The notes beneath the pieces were generated by a model that was not told the origin of the DNA, did no database searches, and saw only the letters and a program-made list of their open reading frames with translations. The position numbers were made by a program, and so were the translations under genes. Of a stretch of 24,716 nucleotides of DNA, positions 1-7,463 are shown in pieces (position 1 is the first letter of the stretch; every line of letters begins with the position of its first letter). Location of the stretch: positions 1 to 24,716 of the forward strand of contig VGNW01000007.1 of assembly GCA_016865955.1 (NCBI GenBank), in the 5' to 3' direction. The DNA is from Chloroflexota bacterium (lineage in GTDB: Bacteria; Chloroflexota; Dehalococcoidia; SZUA-161).

Positions 1-1989
1 TCCCATCATGCCCGGCGTCTGCAAGCCGCCGCCGACCGTGCTCATCAGGGTGGTGAAAGTCATGCCGCAGGGAGTCATGCCGTAGTCGTCACGCGAGACC
101 ACCATAACGCCGTTAGCCTCGGGGATAACAGCCATAACGCACTCACAGCACCCGCAGGTGGTCAGCGGTGCATCCATCAAAGAATAGATGGTGAACCTAT
201 TCAGTTTCTTCTGTGAGAGCTCGTGGATGAACTTATTCACACCCTCGAACTCGCCGGTCTTCTCATTGATTATTCTACCCTTGTGCACTGGCTGGTTGGG
301 ACCCGCGGGTTTCATCTCGTGGGCTGCTCGGCAGTCGAGCCAGCTATAGGCACCGCACAATCCCACGCGCTCCGGATTAATGACACAGACGTGAGTAGGC
401 GCGAAGGACTGGCATAATGTGCAGCTATAAAAGGTATCCACAGCCTCGTCGCTGAGTCCAGCCATACGGGCATTCCGCTCTCTGTATACTACGCGTGCCT
501 GTTCAAATAGCTCTTTTACCTTGGCTGGTTCGCTGTATAGCGTTACCTGCACCTTGTCCACGATAGCGCCGAAGTCGTTTTTCAGGCAGGTATGCAGAAT
601 ATCACCGAAGTGCCGCAGCTTCAATCCTTTGGCGACTGCGTTCTTGTGTATTCGTATCCAGGTGATATCGCGCTGGCCTTGGTGGGAAATACCCTCACCA
701 CCATTGAGCATATGGTGTATCTGGCGCTCCAGAACCGGTTCGAAATCCTTCTGCATCTTGCGCCCGGCTACATCTACCACGATGCCCAGCGGGTTCTTAG
801 AGCCTACAGCGAAGGTATCCATATCGGGACCGATTGTTGTTATTTTGCCGTCCTCGACCTCATCCATAGGTTTCATTCGCAGCCACTCGAAGCACATGCC
901 GCCCTTGCCGCCAAACTCGCATGCCAGGTCGGCTTTGCGCACTACCTCACCCTCGAAAGCAGGACCATATGAGACGGGGATGGGGACTTTGGCAATCCTT
1001 ATCTTGATGCCGCGCAGTTCAATACAGCGCTGCACCAGCTTCTCTGCCCTCTCCATGTCGTCTTTCCCAGGTATGTCGTCAAATGGCATGCTGACCACAT
1101 GTTCGAATCTGGTGATTCCTGTGGGCAGAATATTGGGTATCACGGTGTCGGCAAACGCGGGGAATCCGTAGTTGATGGCACCGGCTGCTGCTGCGTACTC
1201 CATGTCAGTAATCGGGCCCAGCGCGAGTACGAACGCAAAAGCACGGAACTTGTTATAGAGCAGAATCCGACGGGCTTCACCCGGTTCGACGCCTCCAAAG
1301 CTTAAAGCGGCGCGTGTAGCAAATCCTAGGGCGTAGATTGCCGAGATGACATCGGAACCAAAGGGCACGATAAAGGTCTCATATCCCATATCCACCCCGC
1401 CCTCCCGCAACTGGTCGGCAACAGTGCGCCCGTTTCTGTTACTGCTGATAAAGGTGAGAATACCTCGGGATTGTAACTCGCGCACAATCTTAACCGCTAC
1501 CTCGGTGCTCTTGGCACAGCCAACCAGAGCAGCGAAACCGGACATTCTCCCGTCGACGAGCTGGATACCCCAGCCCCTCATCTGGGAGTCGTTGATGGGG
1601 CCGTTATAAACGAAGCCATCCTTCTTCTCAGGCTGCTCGCCTTTGGCGAAGCGTATACCCTCTATGCTCTCGAAGGCATACAGGGTCGCTGCCCCGGCGT
1701 CTAGTGTCTCGCCCAGATAGGGCATCCACATATTTTCAGCCGGTACAGGGGGCAGCAAGCCTTTGGCATGTTCCACAACAGGAACCAGGTCGCCTAACTT
1801 CTGTACCTTAATCCCCAGAAGCCCCCAGATGGTCGGAAGGTGGAATGCTGTACCTCCGCCTGCCTTATCCTTAAAGGCGATGGGGGTATCCGGCCCCATT
1901 ATCTTCAGGGCATCTTTAAGCATATCGTCCGCCATCTTGACGGCGGTATGGGCGCCTCTAATAGCTCTGGTAGCAATAAATTTCGACAT
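1..1989 (-). CDS. acsB: CO-methylating acetyl-CoA synthase, beta subunit (3' end cut by window)
   Basis: AcsB joins a methyl group from the corrinoid protein, CO from CO dehydrogenase and CoA into acetyl-CoA, the last step of the Wood-Ljungdahl pathway, in the cytoplasm. My translation gives 663 codons without a stop before the left edge; the Moorella enzyme is about 729 residues, so roughly 80 residues are missing. The A-cluster is complete: Cys523, Cys526, Cys535 and Cys545 have the 3-9-10 spacing of the [4Fe-4S] ligands and proximal-metal bridge, and Cys612-Gly-Cys614 is the distal nickel site. All six sit at a constant offset of 17 from Moorella numbering. The ATG at 1987-1989 has a GGAGG at 1999-2003. 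That site lies just past the stop (2005-2007) of the upstream stress-protein gene, so the two are almost surely co-transcribed. Confidence 0.95.
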   Translation of the reverse strand, partial: MSKFIATRAIRGAHTAVKMADDMLKDALKIMGPDTPIAFKDKAGGGTAFHLPTIWGLLGIKVQKLGDLVPVVEHAKGLLPPVPAENMWMPYLGETLDAGAATLYAFESIEGIRFAKGEQPEKKDGFVYNGPINDSQMRGWGIQLVDGRMSGFAALVGCAKSTEVAVKIVRELQSRGILTFISSNRNGRTVADQLREGGVDMGYETFIVPFGSDVISAIYALGFATRAALSFGGVEPGEARRILLYNKFRAFAFVLALGPITDMEYAAAAGAINYGFPAFADTVIPNILPTGITRFEHVVSMPFDDIPGKDDMERAEKLVQRCIELRGIKIRIAKVPIPVSYGPAFEGEVVRKADLACEFGGKGGMCFEWLRMKPMDEVEDGKITTIGPDMDTFAVGSKNPLGIVVDVAGRKMQKDFEPVLERQIHHMLNGGEGISHQGQRDITWIRIHKNAVAKGLKLRHFGDILHTCLKNDFGAIVDKVQVTLYSEPAKVKELFEQARVVYRERNARMAGLSDEAVDTFYSCTLCQSFAPTHVCVINPERVGLCGAYSWLDCRAAHEMKPAGPNQPVHKGRIINEKTGEFEGVNKFIHELSQKKLNRFTIYSLMDAPLTTCGCCECVMAVIPEANGVMVVSRDDYGMTPCGMTFTTLMSTVGGGLQTPGMMG

Positions 1990-2004
1990 CTTTCTAAGCC
2001 TCCA

Positions 2005-2490
2005 TTAGTATCTTCGGAAATCGCCTGACATCGGCGCATCGATAGGATTTGTTGCGCTCATTCTGCTGGATTTGAGGAAGCCCGGGCTTATGGTGTTCAG
2101 GGGGGTCTTCTTAGCAACAGGTCCGGCGGCAGCCCTCAGTATGTGACGAGCCTCAGCAGCCTTGGCATCATCGGCATTTACGCTCACTACGATGCCGCCA
2201 AGAACAACACTGTGCTGGTAATAGTTGACGGTATCTTCGGGAACACCCCATAGCTCAGACAGTGCCTTGCCCAGGTCGCTACCTGCCTTGGAGATGTGCG
2301 TGGCAGCGCCCATCGCCAGGACTTGGCCTATATCCGCTGCCGGTTTGAGGCTTTCAGCCAGCTCCTTCTTTCTTTTCTCGCTGGTGATTATGCCGATCTC
2401 CTCCGGTTTGAATCCCTTTGCCTTTAGGTCGTGGATTGCCTTTTTCGCTTCTTCCGGTTTCCGATAGAGCTTCGTCTCGATTTTAGGCAT
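2005..2490 (-). CDS. Small protein with YflT/GS17M-like general stress domain
   Basis: This 161-residue protein begins with a pattern typical of the heat-induced stress protein domain (YflT, general stress protein 17M). A short strand (residues 4-9) is followed by a helix with EEAKKAIHDL, then KGFKPEEIGII, then a Lys/Glu-rich helix. The middle is Ala/Gly-rich and the tail (from about residue 125) is not part of the usual domain. The biochemical role of the family is unknown; members are linked to stress and redox responses. There is no signal peptide or membrane segment, so it should be cytoplasmic. The ATG is preceded by AAGGAG at good spacing. It is the first gene of a two-gene unit with acsB, separated by 15 bases, which suggests a role near acetyl-CoA synthase or in the same stress response. 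The family call rests on sequence pattern only. Confidence 0.7.
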   Translation of the reverse strand: MPKIETKLYRKPEEAKKAIHDLKAKGFKPEEIGIITSEKRKKELAESLKPAADIGQVLAMGAATHISKAGSDLGKALSELWGVPEDTVNYYQHSVVLGGIVVSVNADDAKAAEARHILRAAAGPVAKKTPLNTISPGFLKSSRMSATNPIDAPMSGDFRRY

Positions 2491-2531
2491 GACACACTCC
2501 TTGATACGTTCGTTTGAATCTTACAGCAAAT

Positions 2532-2581
2532 AAAAAAAGCCTTGTCCCTATATGACAGTCATTGCATAAGGGGACAAAGGC
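2532..2581 (-). terminator. Hairpin plus T-run in the leader of the stress protein-acsB operon
   Basis: Read on the minus strand, an arm at 2565-2581 (GCCTTTGTCCCCTTATG) pairs with one at 2539-2554 (CATATAGGGACAAGGC) across a 10-base loop and is followed at once by TTTTTTTA. This is the form of a rho-independent terminator. It lies between the promoter at 2657-2685 and the start codon at 2490, and no gene ends here on this strand. It therefore looks like an attenuator rather than the end of a neighbouring gene. An upstream antiterminator partner was not identified with confidence. Confidence 0.65.
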
Positions 2582-2656
2582 ATTTTCTCATGGATAAGCT
2601 ACAATAAACCACAACAAAATTCGGAGGCTGGTTGGACAACCTGCATCCAAACATGA

Positions 2657-2685
2657 ATTGTAGCATACGCTCTATGGCACGTCAA
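2657..2685 (-). promoter_or_regulatory. Sigma70-type promoter of the stress protein-acsB operon
   Basis: The minus strand has TTGACG at 2680-2685, a 17-base spacer and TACAAT at 2657-2662. Start of transcription should fall near 2650, giving a leader of about 160 bases that contains the hairpin at 2532-2581. Confidence 0.7.
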
Positions 2686-2785
2686 GCTTGACTGCAACAT
2701 TTACAGGGGTACTCTTTTCCCTTGCTCCTGCATAATGGGGACATCTTCATTCATAATCTGTGTAGTGTCGCTGTCGCGGATGTAT

Positions 2786-2791
2786 TATACT
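2786..2791 (+). promoter_or_regulatory. Possible -10 box for glgP
   Basis: TATACT at 2786-2791, inside TATTATACTATG, lies about 50 bases before the GTG of glgP. The matching -35 region (TAGTGT at 2763-2768, 17-base spacer) is poor, so this is a tentative call. The 349-base gap 2491-2839 otherwise holds only the divergent acs promoter and leader. Confidence 0.35.
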
Positions 2792-2839
2792 ATGTAAAGA
2801 ACCAGTTAATCAGCGGACTAAACAGAGAAAAACGGTAAC

Positions 2840-4978
2840 GTGTTATACAGGCCGAGTCTGCCCGCTCGAATAAATAGGCTGGACGAGCTGATCAACAATT
2901 TGTGGTGGAGCTGGCATCCCCAGGCACGGGATTTGTTCAGGGCGCTGGACTATCCACTGTGGCGGTTGAGCGGCCATAATCCGGTCAAACAGTTGCGCGA
3001 TATCAACGCCGAGAAACTGAAGGCAGCCGCCAGCGACCCGTCCTTCCTCACTCTCTACGACTCTGTGATGGCAGCCTTCGACTCGAATATGTCCACCCGT
3101 GACACTTGGTTTGAAAACAATCATCCCGGGCTTCTATCTGCGCCTGTCGGTTACTTTTCTATGGAGTTCGCTATCCACAACTCTCTTCCTATTTATGCCG
3201 GAGGGTTGGGTATCCTAGCCGGCGATATCTGCAAGGAGGCGAGCGACCTGGGGCTGCCGCTGGTAGGGGTAGGCTTTATGTATCCTCAGGGGTATTTCAT
3301 TCAGCGCATCTCGCCCGAGGGCTGGCAGGAGGAGATATACAAACATCTGGACTTCAGCGAAGCGCCGATAAATCCGGTGCCTTCCTCGGAGGGTCGCAAG
3401 CCTTTTGTCACGATTCAATTGAACGACAGGTCCGTGCATATCGGTGCGTGGAAGGTGCGGGTGGGGCGCGTGGATATTTACCTGCTGGATACCAATTTCG
3501 AGGAGAATACCGCTCAGGACCGCCAGCTATCCGCCCGATTATACATAGCTGACAGAGAATTGCGCATTCAACAGGAGATAGTTCTGGGCATCGGCGGAGT
3601 GCGCGTTCTCAGAGCGCTGGGCATAAATCCGGTCATCTGGCATGCCAACGAGGGGCACACGGCATTTATGATGCTGGAGCGAGTTAGAGAGGAAGTGGAG
3701 AAAGGGGCGACTTTCGACGAAGCCGTAGAGAAGGTTCGAGCAACCACGGTCTTCACTACTCACACGCCTGTACCGGCGGGGCATGACACCTTCTCTATGG
3801 AACTGGCAGAAAGATACTTTCACAGATACTGGGGACAGTTAGGGATAGGGCGCGATGAATTTCTGGAGCTGGGGCAGGAGACTAATAACAGCGGAGACGC
3901 TTTCAACATGACAGTTCTTGCCCTTGCCCTGGCGGAACACTGCAACGCCGTGAGCAAGCTGCATGGCGAAGTAACCCGCAAAATGTGGCATGTGCTCTGG
4001 CCGGAATCGAGAGAGGAGGAAGTCCCTATCTCCTATATAACCAACGGGGTTCATGTTCCCACATGGATTGCACCCGAGATGGGACGCATCTATGAGAAGT
4101 ATCTCGGTCAGGACTGGGTGAAGAGGCATGACGACCCCGAGCTGTGGGATAGAGTCATGGACATACCCGATAAGGAGATCTGGGATGTGCGGCAGCTACT
4201 GAAGCGCAAACGCAAAGCCGCCATACTGGACCGCGCCCAGAAGAGCTGGGCTGACGGCAATGTCACCGCTCCGCAGGTGCTTACCATGGGCGCACTGCTC
4301 GACCCCGATGTGCTTACCATCGGTTTTGTCAGACGTTTTGCCGAATACAAGCGTCCGGCGCTTATTTTCCGCGACCTCGAACGGCTTAAAAGAATAGTGA
4401 ATGACCGCTGGCAGCCGGTACAGATAATTTTCGCCGGCAAGTCCCACCCCGCTGATTTTCCGTCCAAATACCTGCTGCATCAGGTTTATACGCTGGCTGC
4501 CGACCGCGCGCTGCAGGGTCGCATAGCCTTCGTGGAAGATTACGATATGCACATGGCGCGCTATCTGGTACATGGCGTGGACATATGGCTGAATAATCCC
4601 AGACGTTTACGGGAAGCCAGCGGCACCAGCGGAATGAAGGCCGCTTTGAACGGCATACCGCATCTCAGCGTCCTCGATGGCTGGTGGTATGAGGGGTATA
4701 ACGGTAGCAACGGCTGGTCTATAGGCGATGGCCCGAGGACTTATGACCCTGAAGAGGAGGACCGAGCCGATGCAGAGGCGCTGTATCGTCTCCTGGAGGA
4801 CAGGGTTGTCCCGCTCTACTATGACCGAGACCGTGATGGTATCCCTCACAACTGGATTCATGTGGTCAAAGAGACTATACGCTCCGTGGTGCCGCAGTTC
4901 TGCGCTCGACGCATGTTAAAAGAATATACTGACCGGATATATACTAAGGCAGCACAGGCATCGAACAAGACCGGCTAA
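2840..4978 (+). CDS. glgP: Alpha-glucan (glycogen/maltodextrin) phosphorylase, GT35
   Basis: The enzyme cleaves alpha-1,4-glucan ends with phosphate to release glucose-1-phosphate, using pyridoxal phosphate, in the cytoplasm. The 712-residue protein is of the shorter Thermotoga/archaeal type. It starts with an LxxLxxNLWWSWHPQA segment (residues about 14-29), has the MEFAIHNSLPIYAGGLGILAGD segment near residues 109-130, HANEGHTAF in the middle, and REASGTSGMKA near the end, where Lys600 is the PLP lysine. The start is GTG at 2840. The ribosome site is weak, but the N-terminus matches the family's usual beginning, so an upstream start is unlikely. It heads a plus-strand run with the GNAT gene 71 bases downstream. 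The GH13 and malQ genes further on supply or trim its substrate. Confidence 0.95.
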   Translation: MLYRPSLPARINRLDELINNLWWSWHPQARDLFRALDYPLWRLSGHNPVKQLRDINAEKLKAAASDPSFLTLYDSVMAAFDSNMSTRDTWFENNHPGLLSAPVGYFSMEFAIHNSLPIYAGGLGILAGDICKEASDLGLPLVGVGFMYPQGYFIQRISPEGWQEEIYKHLDFSEAPINPVPSSEGRKPFVTIQLNDRSVHIGAWKVRVGRVDIYLLDTNFEENTAQDRQLSARLYIADRELRIQQEIVLGIGGVRVLRALGINPVIWHANEGHTAFMMLERVREEVEKGATFDEAVEKVRATTVFTTHTPVPAGHDTFSMELAERYFHRYWGQLGIGRDEFLELGQETNNSGDAFNMTVLALALAEHCNAVSKLHGEVTRKMWHVLWPESREEEVPISYITNGVHVPTWIAPEMGRIYEKYLGQDWVKRHDDPELWDRVMDIPDKEIWDVRQLLKRKRKAAILDRAQKSWADGNVTAPQVLTMGALLDPDVLTIGFVRRFAEYKRPALIFRDLERLKRIVNDRWQPVQIIFAGKSHPADFPSKYLLHQVYTLAADRALQGRIAFVEDYDMHMARYLVHGVDIWLNNPRRLREASGTSGMKAALNGIPHLSVLDGWWYEGYNGSNGWSIGDGPRTYDPEEEDRADAEALYRLLEDRVVPLYYDRDRDGIPHNWIHVVKETIRSVVPQFCARRMLKEYTDRIYTKAAQASNKTG

Positions 4979-4994
4979 CTGGCAACGATATCTC

Positions 4995-5020
4995 GGGTAG
5001 GTGGTAGCATCTGCTCCCAC
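4995..5020. repeat. Short dispersed repeat, copy 1 (after glgP)
   Basis: This 26-base stretch begins GGGTAG and contains AGCATCTGCTCC. A near copy is at 7398-7423 before malQ, sharing the 6-base start and the 12-base core. In the second copy the core forms a perfect palindrome, GGAGCA-TC-TGCTCC. Function is unknown. Confidence 0.4.
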
Positions 5021-5049
5021 AGCGTGTATGACTGCTGCAAGGAGGTGTC

Positions 5050-5490
5050 ATGGCAACTAACAAAGGGGACGTCAAAATCCGCAGGATGACGGAGGCTGAC
5101 CTGCCCAGGATAAAGGAAATCGATAAAGAACTGGTAGGCCCTCACCGTTCGGTTTCCTGGCCTCTAAGAATCGAAGCCCACTGGTGGGTTTATAGAACAC
5201 TGCCCAACTTCGTGGCTGAGTTGAATGGGGAGGTGATGGGCTTCATACTGGGCGATATAAGAGGCGTGGAATACGGGACAGAGGTGGGCGGGTGGATAGA
5301 CATGATGGGGGTGTCCCCCAGATGTCAGAGCTTGGGGCTGGGTCGCAAGCTGGTAGAAGCGTTTTGTAAAGAGTGCCAGGGGCGCGGTGTTAAGGTTAGA
5401 GTCATTGTGGTCAGCGAAGATGAGCGCCTGGTGAAGTTCTGGAAATCTGTGGGCTTCCATAAGGGCAACCTGGTCAGCTACGAGAAGTGA
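5050..5490 (+). CDS. GNAT-family N-acetyltransferase
   Basis: This 146-residue protein is a single GNAT domain that should move an acetyl group from acetyl-CoA to an amine. The order is usual: strand 1 with VKIRRMTEADLPRI (residues 8-21), an AELNGEVMGFILG strand (57-69), and the acetyl-CoA motif VSPRCQSLGLGRKLVEAF (about 88-105, Q-x-x-G-x-G). It ends with ERLVKFWKSVGFHKG. A strong AAGGAGG ribosome site sits before the ATG at 5050. It resembles RimI-like members that modify protein N-termini, but the substrate cannot be told from the sequence. It lies between glgP and a convergent unknown gene, so the context does not help. Confidence 0.85.
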   Translation: MATNKGDVKIRRMTEADLPRIKEIDKELVGPHRSVSWPLRIEAHWWVYRTLPNFVAELNGEVMGFILGDIRGVEYGTEVGGWIDMMGVSPRCQSLGLGRKLVEAFCKECQGRGVKVRVIVVSEDERLVKFWKSVGFHKGNLVSYEK

Positions 5491-5515
5491 CGCCGGAGAA
5501 TAAGGAGCGTCTTTT

Positions 5516-5818
5516 CTATTTACCCGGTATTCTCTCTATCTCTACGGTTATTCTGAATTTGAATTTCGGCGGCTGGCAGATTCCCCCGCTAACGCTGTCG
5601 TAAGGGCATTTCCCCACATCGGTAAGAGAGTATTCCTTTCCCAATTTAGCGCAGAATTGGGGGTTAACCCTTAACTCCGGCGGCAGCAATTCGTCGATGG
5701 TCAGCGCCTGCCCCTTGATATCATCGGGACGCTTTGTCCATTTATCAATCGACAGATAGTCCTCCTCATACTCGCAGGCATGGTTGCCGATACCCTCGAA
5801 TTCCCTTTTCTCGCCCAT
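5516..5818 (-). CDS. Hypothetical protein with four cysteines
   Basis: I do not recognise this 100-residue protein. I chose the ATG at 5816-5818 because GGGGATGATAAA lies right before it; an ATG 42 bases further up (5860) has no clear ribosome site. It is acidic in the first half and basic at the end, with no membrane segment or signal peptide. Cysteines occur at about residues 14, 57, 71 and 80 (contexts NHACEY, QFCAKL, GKCPYD, GGICQP), with His13 next to the first, so a metal or Fe-S site is possible. The end (FKFRITVEIERIPGK) looks like a closing beta strand. It is convergent with the GNAT gene, with 25 bases between the stops. Confidence 0.65.
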   Translation of the reverse strand: MGEKREFEGIGNHACEYEEDYLSIDKWTKRPDDIKGQALTIDELLPPELRVNPQFCAKLGKEYSLTDVGKCPYDSVSGGICQPPKFKFRITVEIERIPGK

Positions 5819-5946
5819 TTTATCATCCCCTTTAACTGGACTATCGTGGGCTGTGAACATTTATTGAATTAGCGACCCCGCGCTGAGTTTTTAGTCGTTT
5901 ATATTATACTACTTTTAGCATTATTCGATGTTATTGCGATTCGGGC

Positions 5947-5975
5947 TTGCGTCGTGTTTTGTCCGTATATATACT
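5947..5975 (+). promoter_or_regulatory. Probable promoter of the GH13 gene
   Basis: TTGCGT at 5947-5952, a 17-base spacer and TATACT at 5970-5975 lie 42 bases before the ATG at 6018. The -10 is good and the -35 matches at only the first three positions. Confidence 0.4.
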
Positions 5976-6017
5976 ATGCGCAAGCAAGAAATTATCTAAT
6001 CTAAAAGTGGGTTTATC

Positions 6018-7313
6018 ATGTATTTTCAAAGACAGGTACCCATAATTTACAATCTCTTCCCCCGACTTGTGGGGAACATGCCTCAGTGGCTCCTTCATGC
6101 CAATCGTGCTGCGGACATGAGCTTTAACTGGCTGTTCATAAATTCCATCCATTATCCCGGCTATTCCGGCAGCCTTTATGCAGTCAAACATCACTACTGG
6201 ATTAACCCCGATTTCATACCGAAGGGCACACCAAGCGACGGCATGGCTCTTTTAAAGCAGACCCTGCACAACTGCATTAACATGGGGCTCTGGCCTATGA
6301 TGGACCTCATCATCAACCATACCTCGCGGGATTGCCCTTTGACCAGGGAGCATCCCGCCTGGTATCTTCATGGCAGAAACGGGGAGCTGGTCAGTCCTTT
6401 TGTCCGTGACCTCGCAGACCCCACGAAGATAACGGTATGGGACGACCTCGCCGAAATAGACAACGGCGGCTCGATTGACCGCGAGGGACTCTGGGGATTC
6501 TGGGCTGCGCTGGTGAAGCATTACCTGCGGCTGGGTTTCAAAGGATTCCGCTGCGATGCGGCGTATAAAGTTCCTGCCGATTTGTGGCGCTATCTCATTA
6601 AAGTAGCAGCGGAAACTGACCCCGAGGCGCAGTTCTTCGCCGAGACGCTGGGCGCCCCCGAGGAGCAGACTCTGGCACTTCGCGAAGCGGGTTTTCATTA
6701 CCTGTTCAACAGCTCCAAGTGGTGGGACTTCGCGCAGCCCTGGTGTGTGGCGCAACACGAAAAGTTCGGCAAAATCGCCTCCTCGATTTCTTTCCCAGAA
6801 AGCCATGACACACCACGCCTTGCCGCCGAAACCGGAGGCAAGGAGGCTGTACAGCGGCAGCGCTATGCCTTTGCTGCGATGTTCTCCGCCGGGGTTATGA
6901 TGCCTGTTGGCTATGAGTTCGGTTTCAAGAACCGACTGGATGTGGTCGAAACCAGCCCGCTCGACTGGGAGAAGCCTGCCTTCGATTTGCAGTCGTTCAT
7001 CAGAAGAATCAATCTGCTCAAGCTGGAGCAGCCCTTCTTTCACGGTGAGGGAGACCTTAAACTGGCGAAAGTCAGCGAGAATATCCTCGTTCTGGAGCGG
7101 TGGAACCAGCAGACCCCGGGCAAGGTGGGGTGGATAATAGTGAATAGAAGCTGGGATAAACCTGCATCGATGGCGATAACCGATGTAGATTACAAAGCTA
7201 ATCACAGGCTGTACCGTATCTGCAAAGACGATAGCCCGAGGGAAGGAGAACCGCTCCCGGAGCAGGCCTTAACGCTCGACCCTGCGGAAGTGGTCTTGAT
7301 ATTGCTGCCATAG
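6018..7313 (+). CDS. GH13 alpha-amylase-family glycoside hydrolase/transferase
   Basis: GH13 enzymes hydrolyse or transfer alpha-glucans through a covalent intermediate on a TIM barrel. All four conserved regions are here: region I MMDLIINHTS with Asp96 and His101; region II GFKGFRCDAA with Arg178 and the nucleophile Asp180; region III FFAETLG with the acid/base Glu209; and region IV FPESHDTPR with His263 and Asp264. A C-terminal beta domain ends in PAEVVLILLP. At 431 residues it is a bare catalytic protein with no binding module. There is no signal peptide, so it acts inside the cell. The ribosome site is weak. Its place between glgP and malQ points to maltodextrin turnover. Region II does not look like the maltosyltransferase GlgE. 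Hydrolase and transferase activity cannot be separated by eye. Confidence 0.85.
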   Translation: MYFQRQVPIIYNLFPRLVGNMPQWLLHANRAADMSFNWLFINSIHYPGYSGSLYAVKHHYWINPDFIPKGTPSDGMALLKQTLHNCINMGLWPMMDLIINHTSRDCPLTREHPAWYLHGRNGELVSPFVRDLADPTKITVWDDLAEIDNGGSIDREGLWGFWAALVKHYLRLGFKGFRCDAAYKVPADLWRYLIKVAAETDPEAQFFAETLGAPEEQTLALREAGFHYLFNSSKWWDFAQPWCVAQHEKFGKIASSISFPESHDTPRLAAETGGKEAVQRQRYAFAAMFSAGVMMPVGYEFGFKNRLDVVETSPLDWEKPAFDLQSFIRRINLLKLEQPFFHGEGDLKLAKVSENILVLERWNQQTPGKVGWIIVNRSWDKPASMAITDVDYKANHRLYRICKDDSPREGEPLPEQALTLDPAEVVLILLP

Positions 7314-7328
7314 GTGGAGATTCAATAT

Positions 7329-7367
7329 GTCATTGCGAGCCCGCCTGCGGAGGGCGTGGCAATCTCA
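7329..7367. repeat. REP-like imperfect stem-loop repeat
   Basis: The segment GTCATTGCGAGCCC...GGGCGTGGCAATCTC has ATTGC and GCAAT at its ends and GC-rich inner arms, and forms an imperfect hairpin between two genes. The CATTGCGAG...GCAATCTC pattern is, as I recall, a common dispersed intergenic element in environmental bacteria. Only one clear copy is seen here. Confidence 0.5.
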
Positions 7368-7397
7368 AGGTTGGTATGAGTCAAGCTGGTATGAGTT

Positions 7398-7423
7398 GGG
7401 TAGCCTGGAGCATCTGCTCCAAC
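7398..7423. repeat. Short dispersed repeat, copy 2 (before malQ)
   Basis: This near copy of 4995-5020 begins GGGTAG. Its core GGAGCA-TC-TGCTCC at 7407-7420 is a perfect 6-bp-arm palindrome. Two loose repeats of GGTATGAGT lie just before it. Confidence 0.4.
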
Positions 7424-7463
7424 CTGCACTGAAAACTGACCGCTGAAGGCTGAAAGCTATATT

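Noticed and set aside
521..1171. Plus-strand open frame of 216 codons over the acsB region
   Set aside because: It is the shadow of acsB, whose reverse-strand translation carries all A-cluster residues.
5776..5860. Longer start (ATG at 5860) for the four-cysteine protein
   Set aside because: The inner ATG at 5818 has a well-placed GGGG ribosome site; the outer one has none.
6252..7205. Minus-strand open frame of 317 codons
   Set aside because: It is antisense to the GH13 gene, which has all four catalytic regions; the reverse frame shows no family pattern.
6018..7313. GH13 gene as maltosyltransferase GlgE
   Set aside because: Region II (GFRCDAA) does not match the GlgE pattern, the protein is much shorter and no maltokinase gene is nearby.
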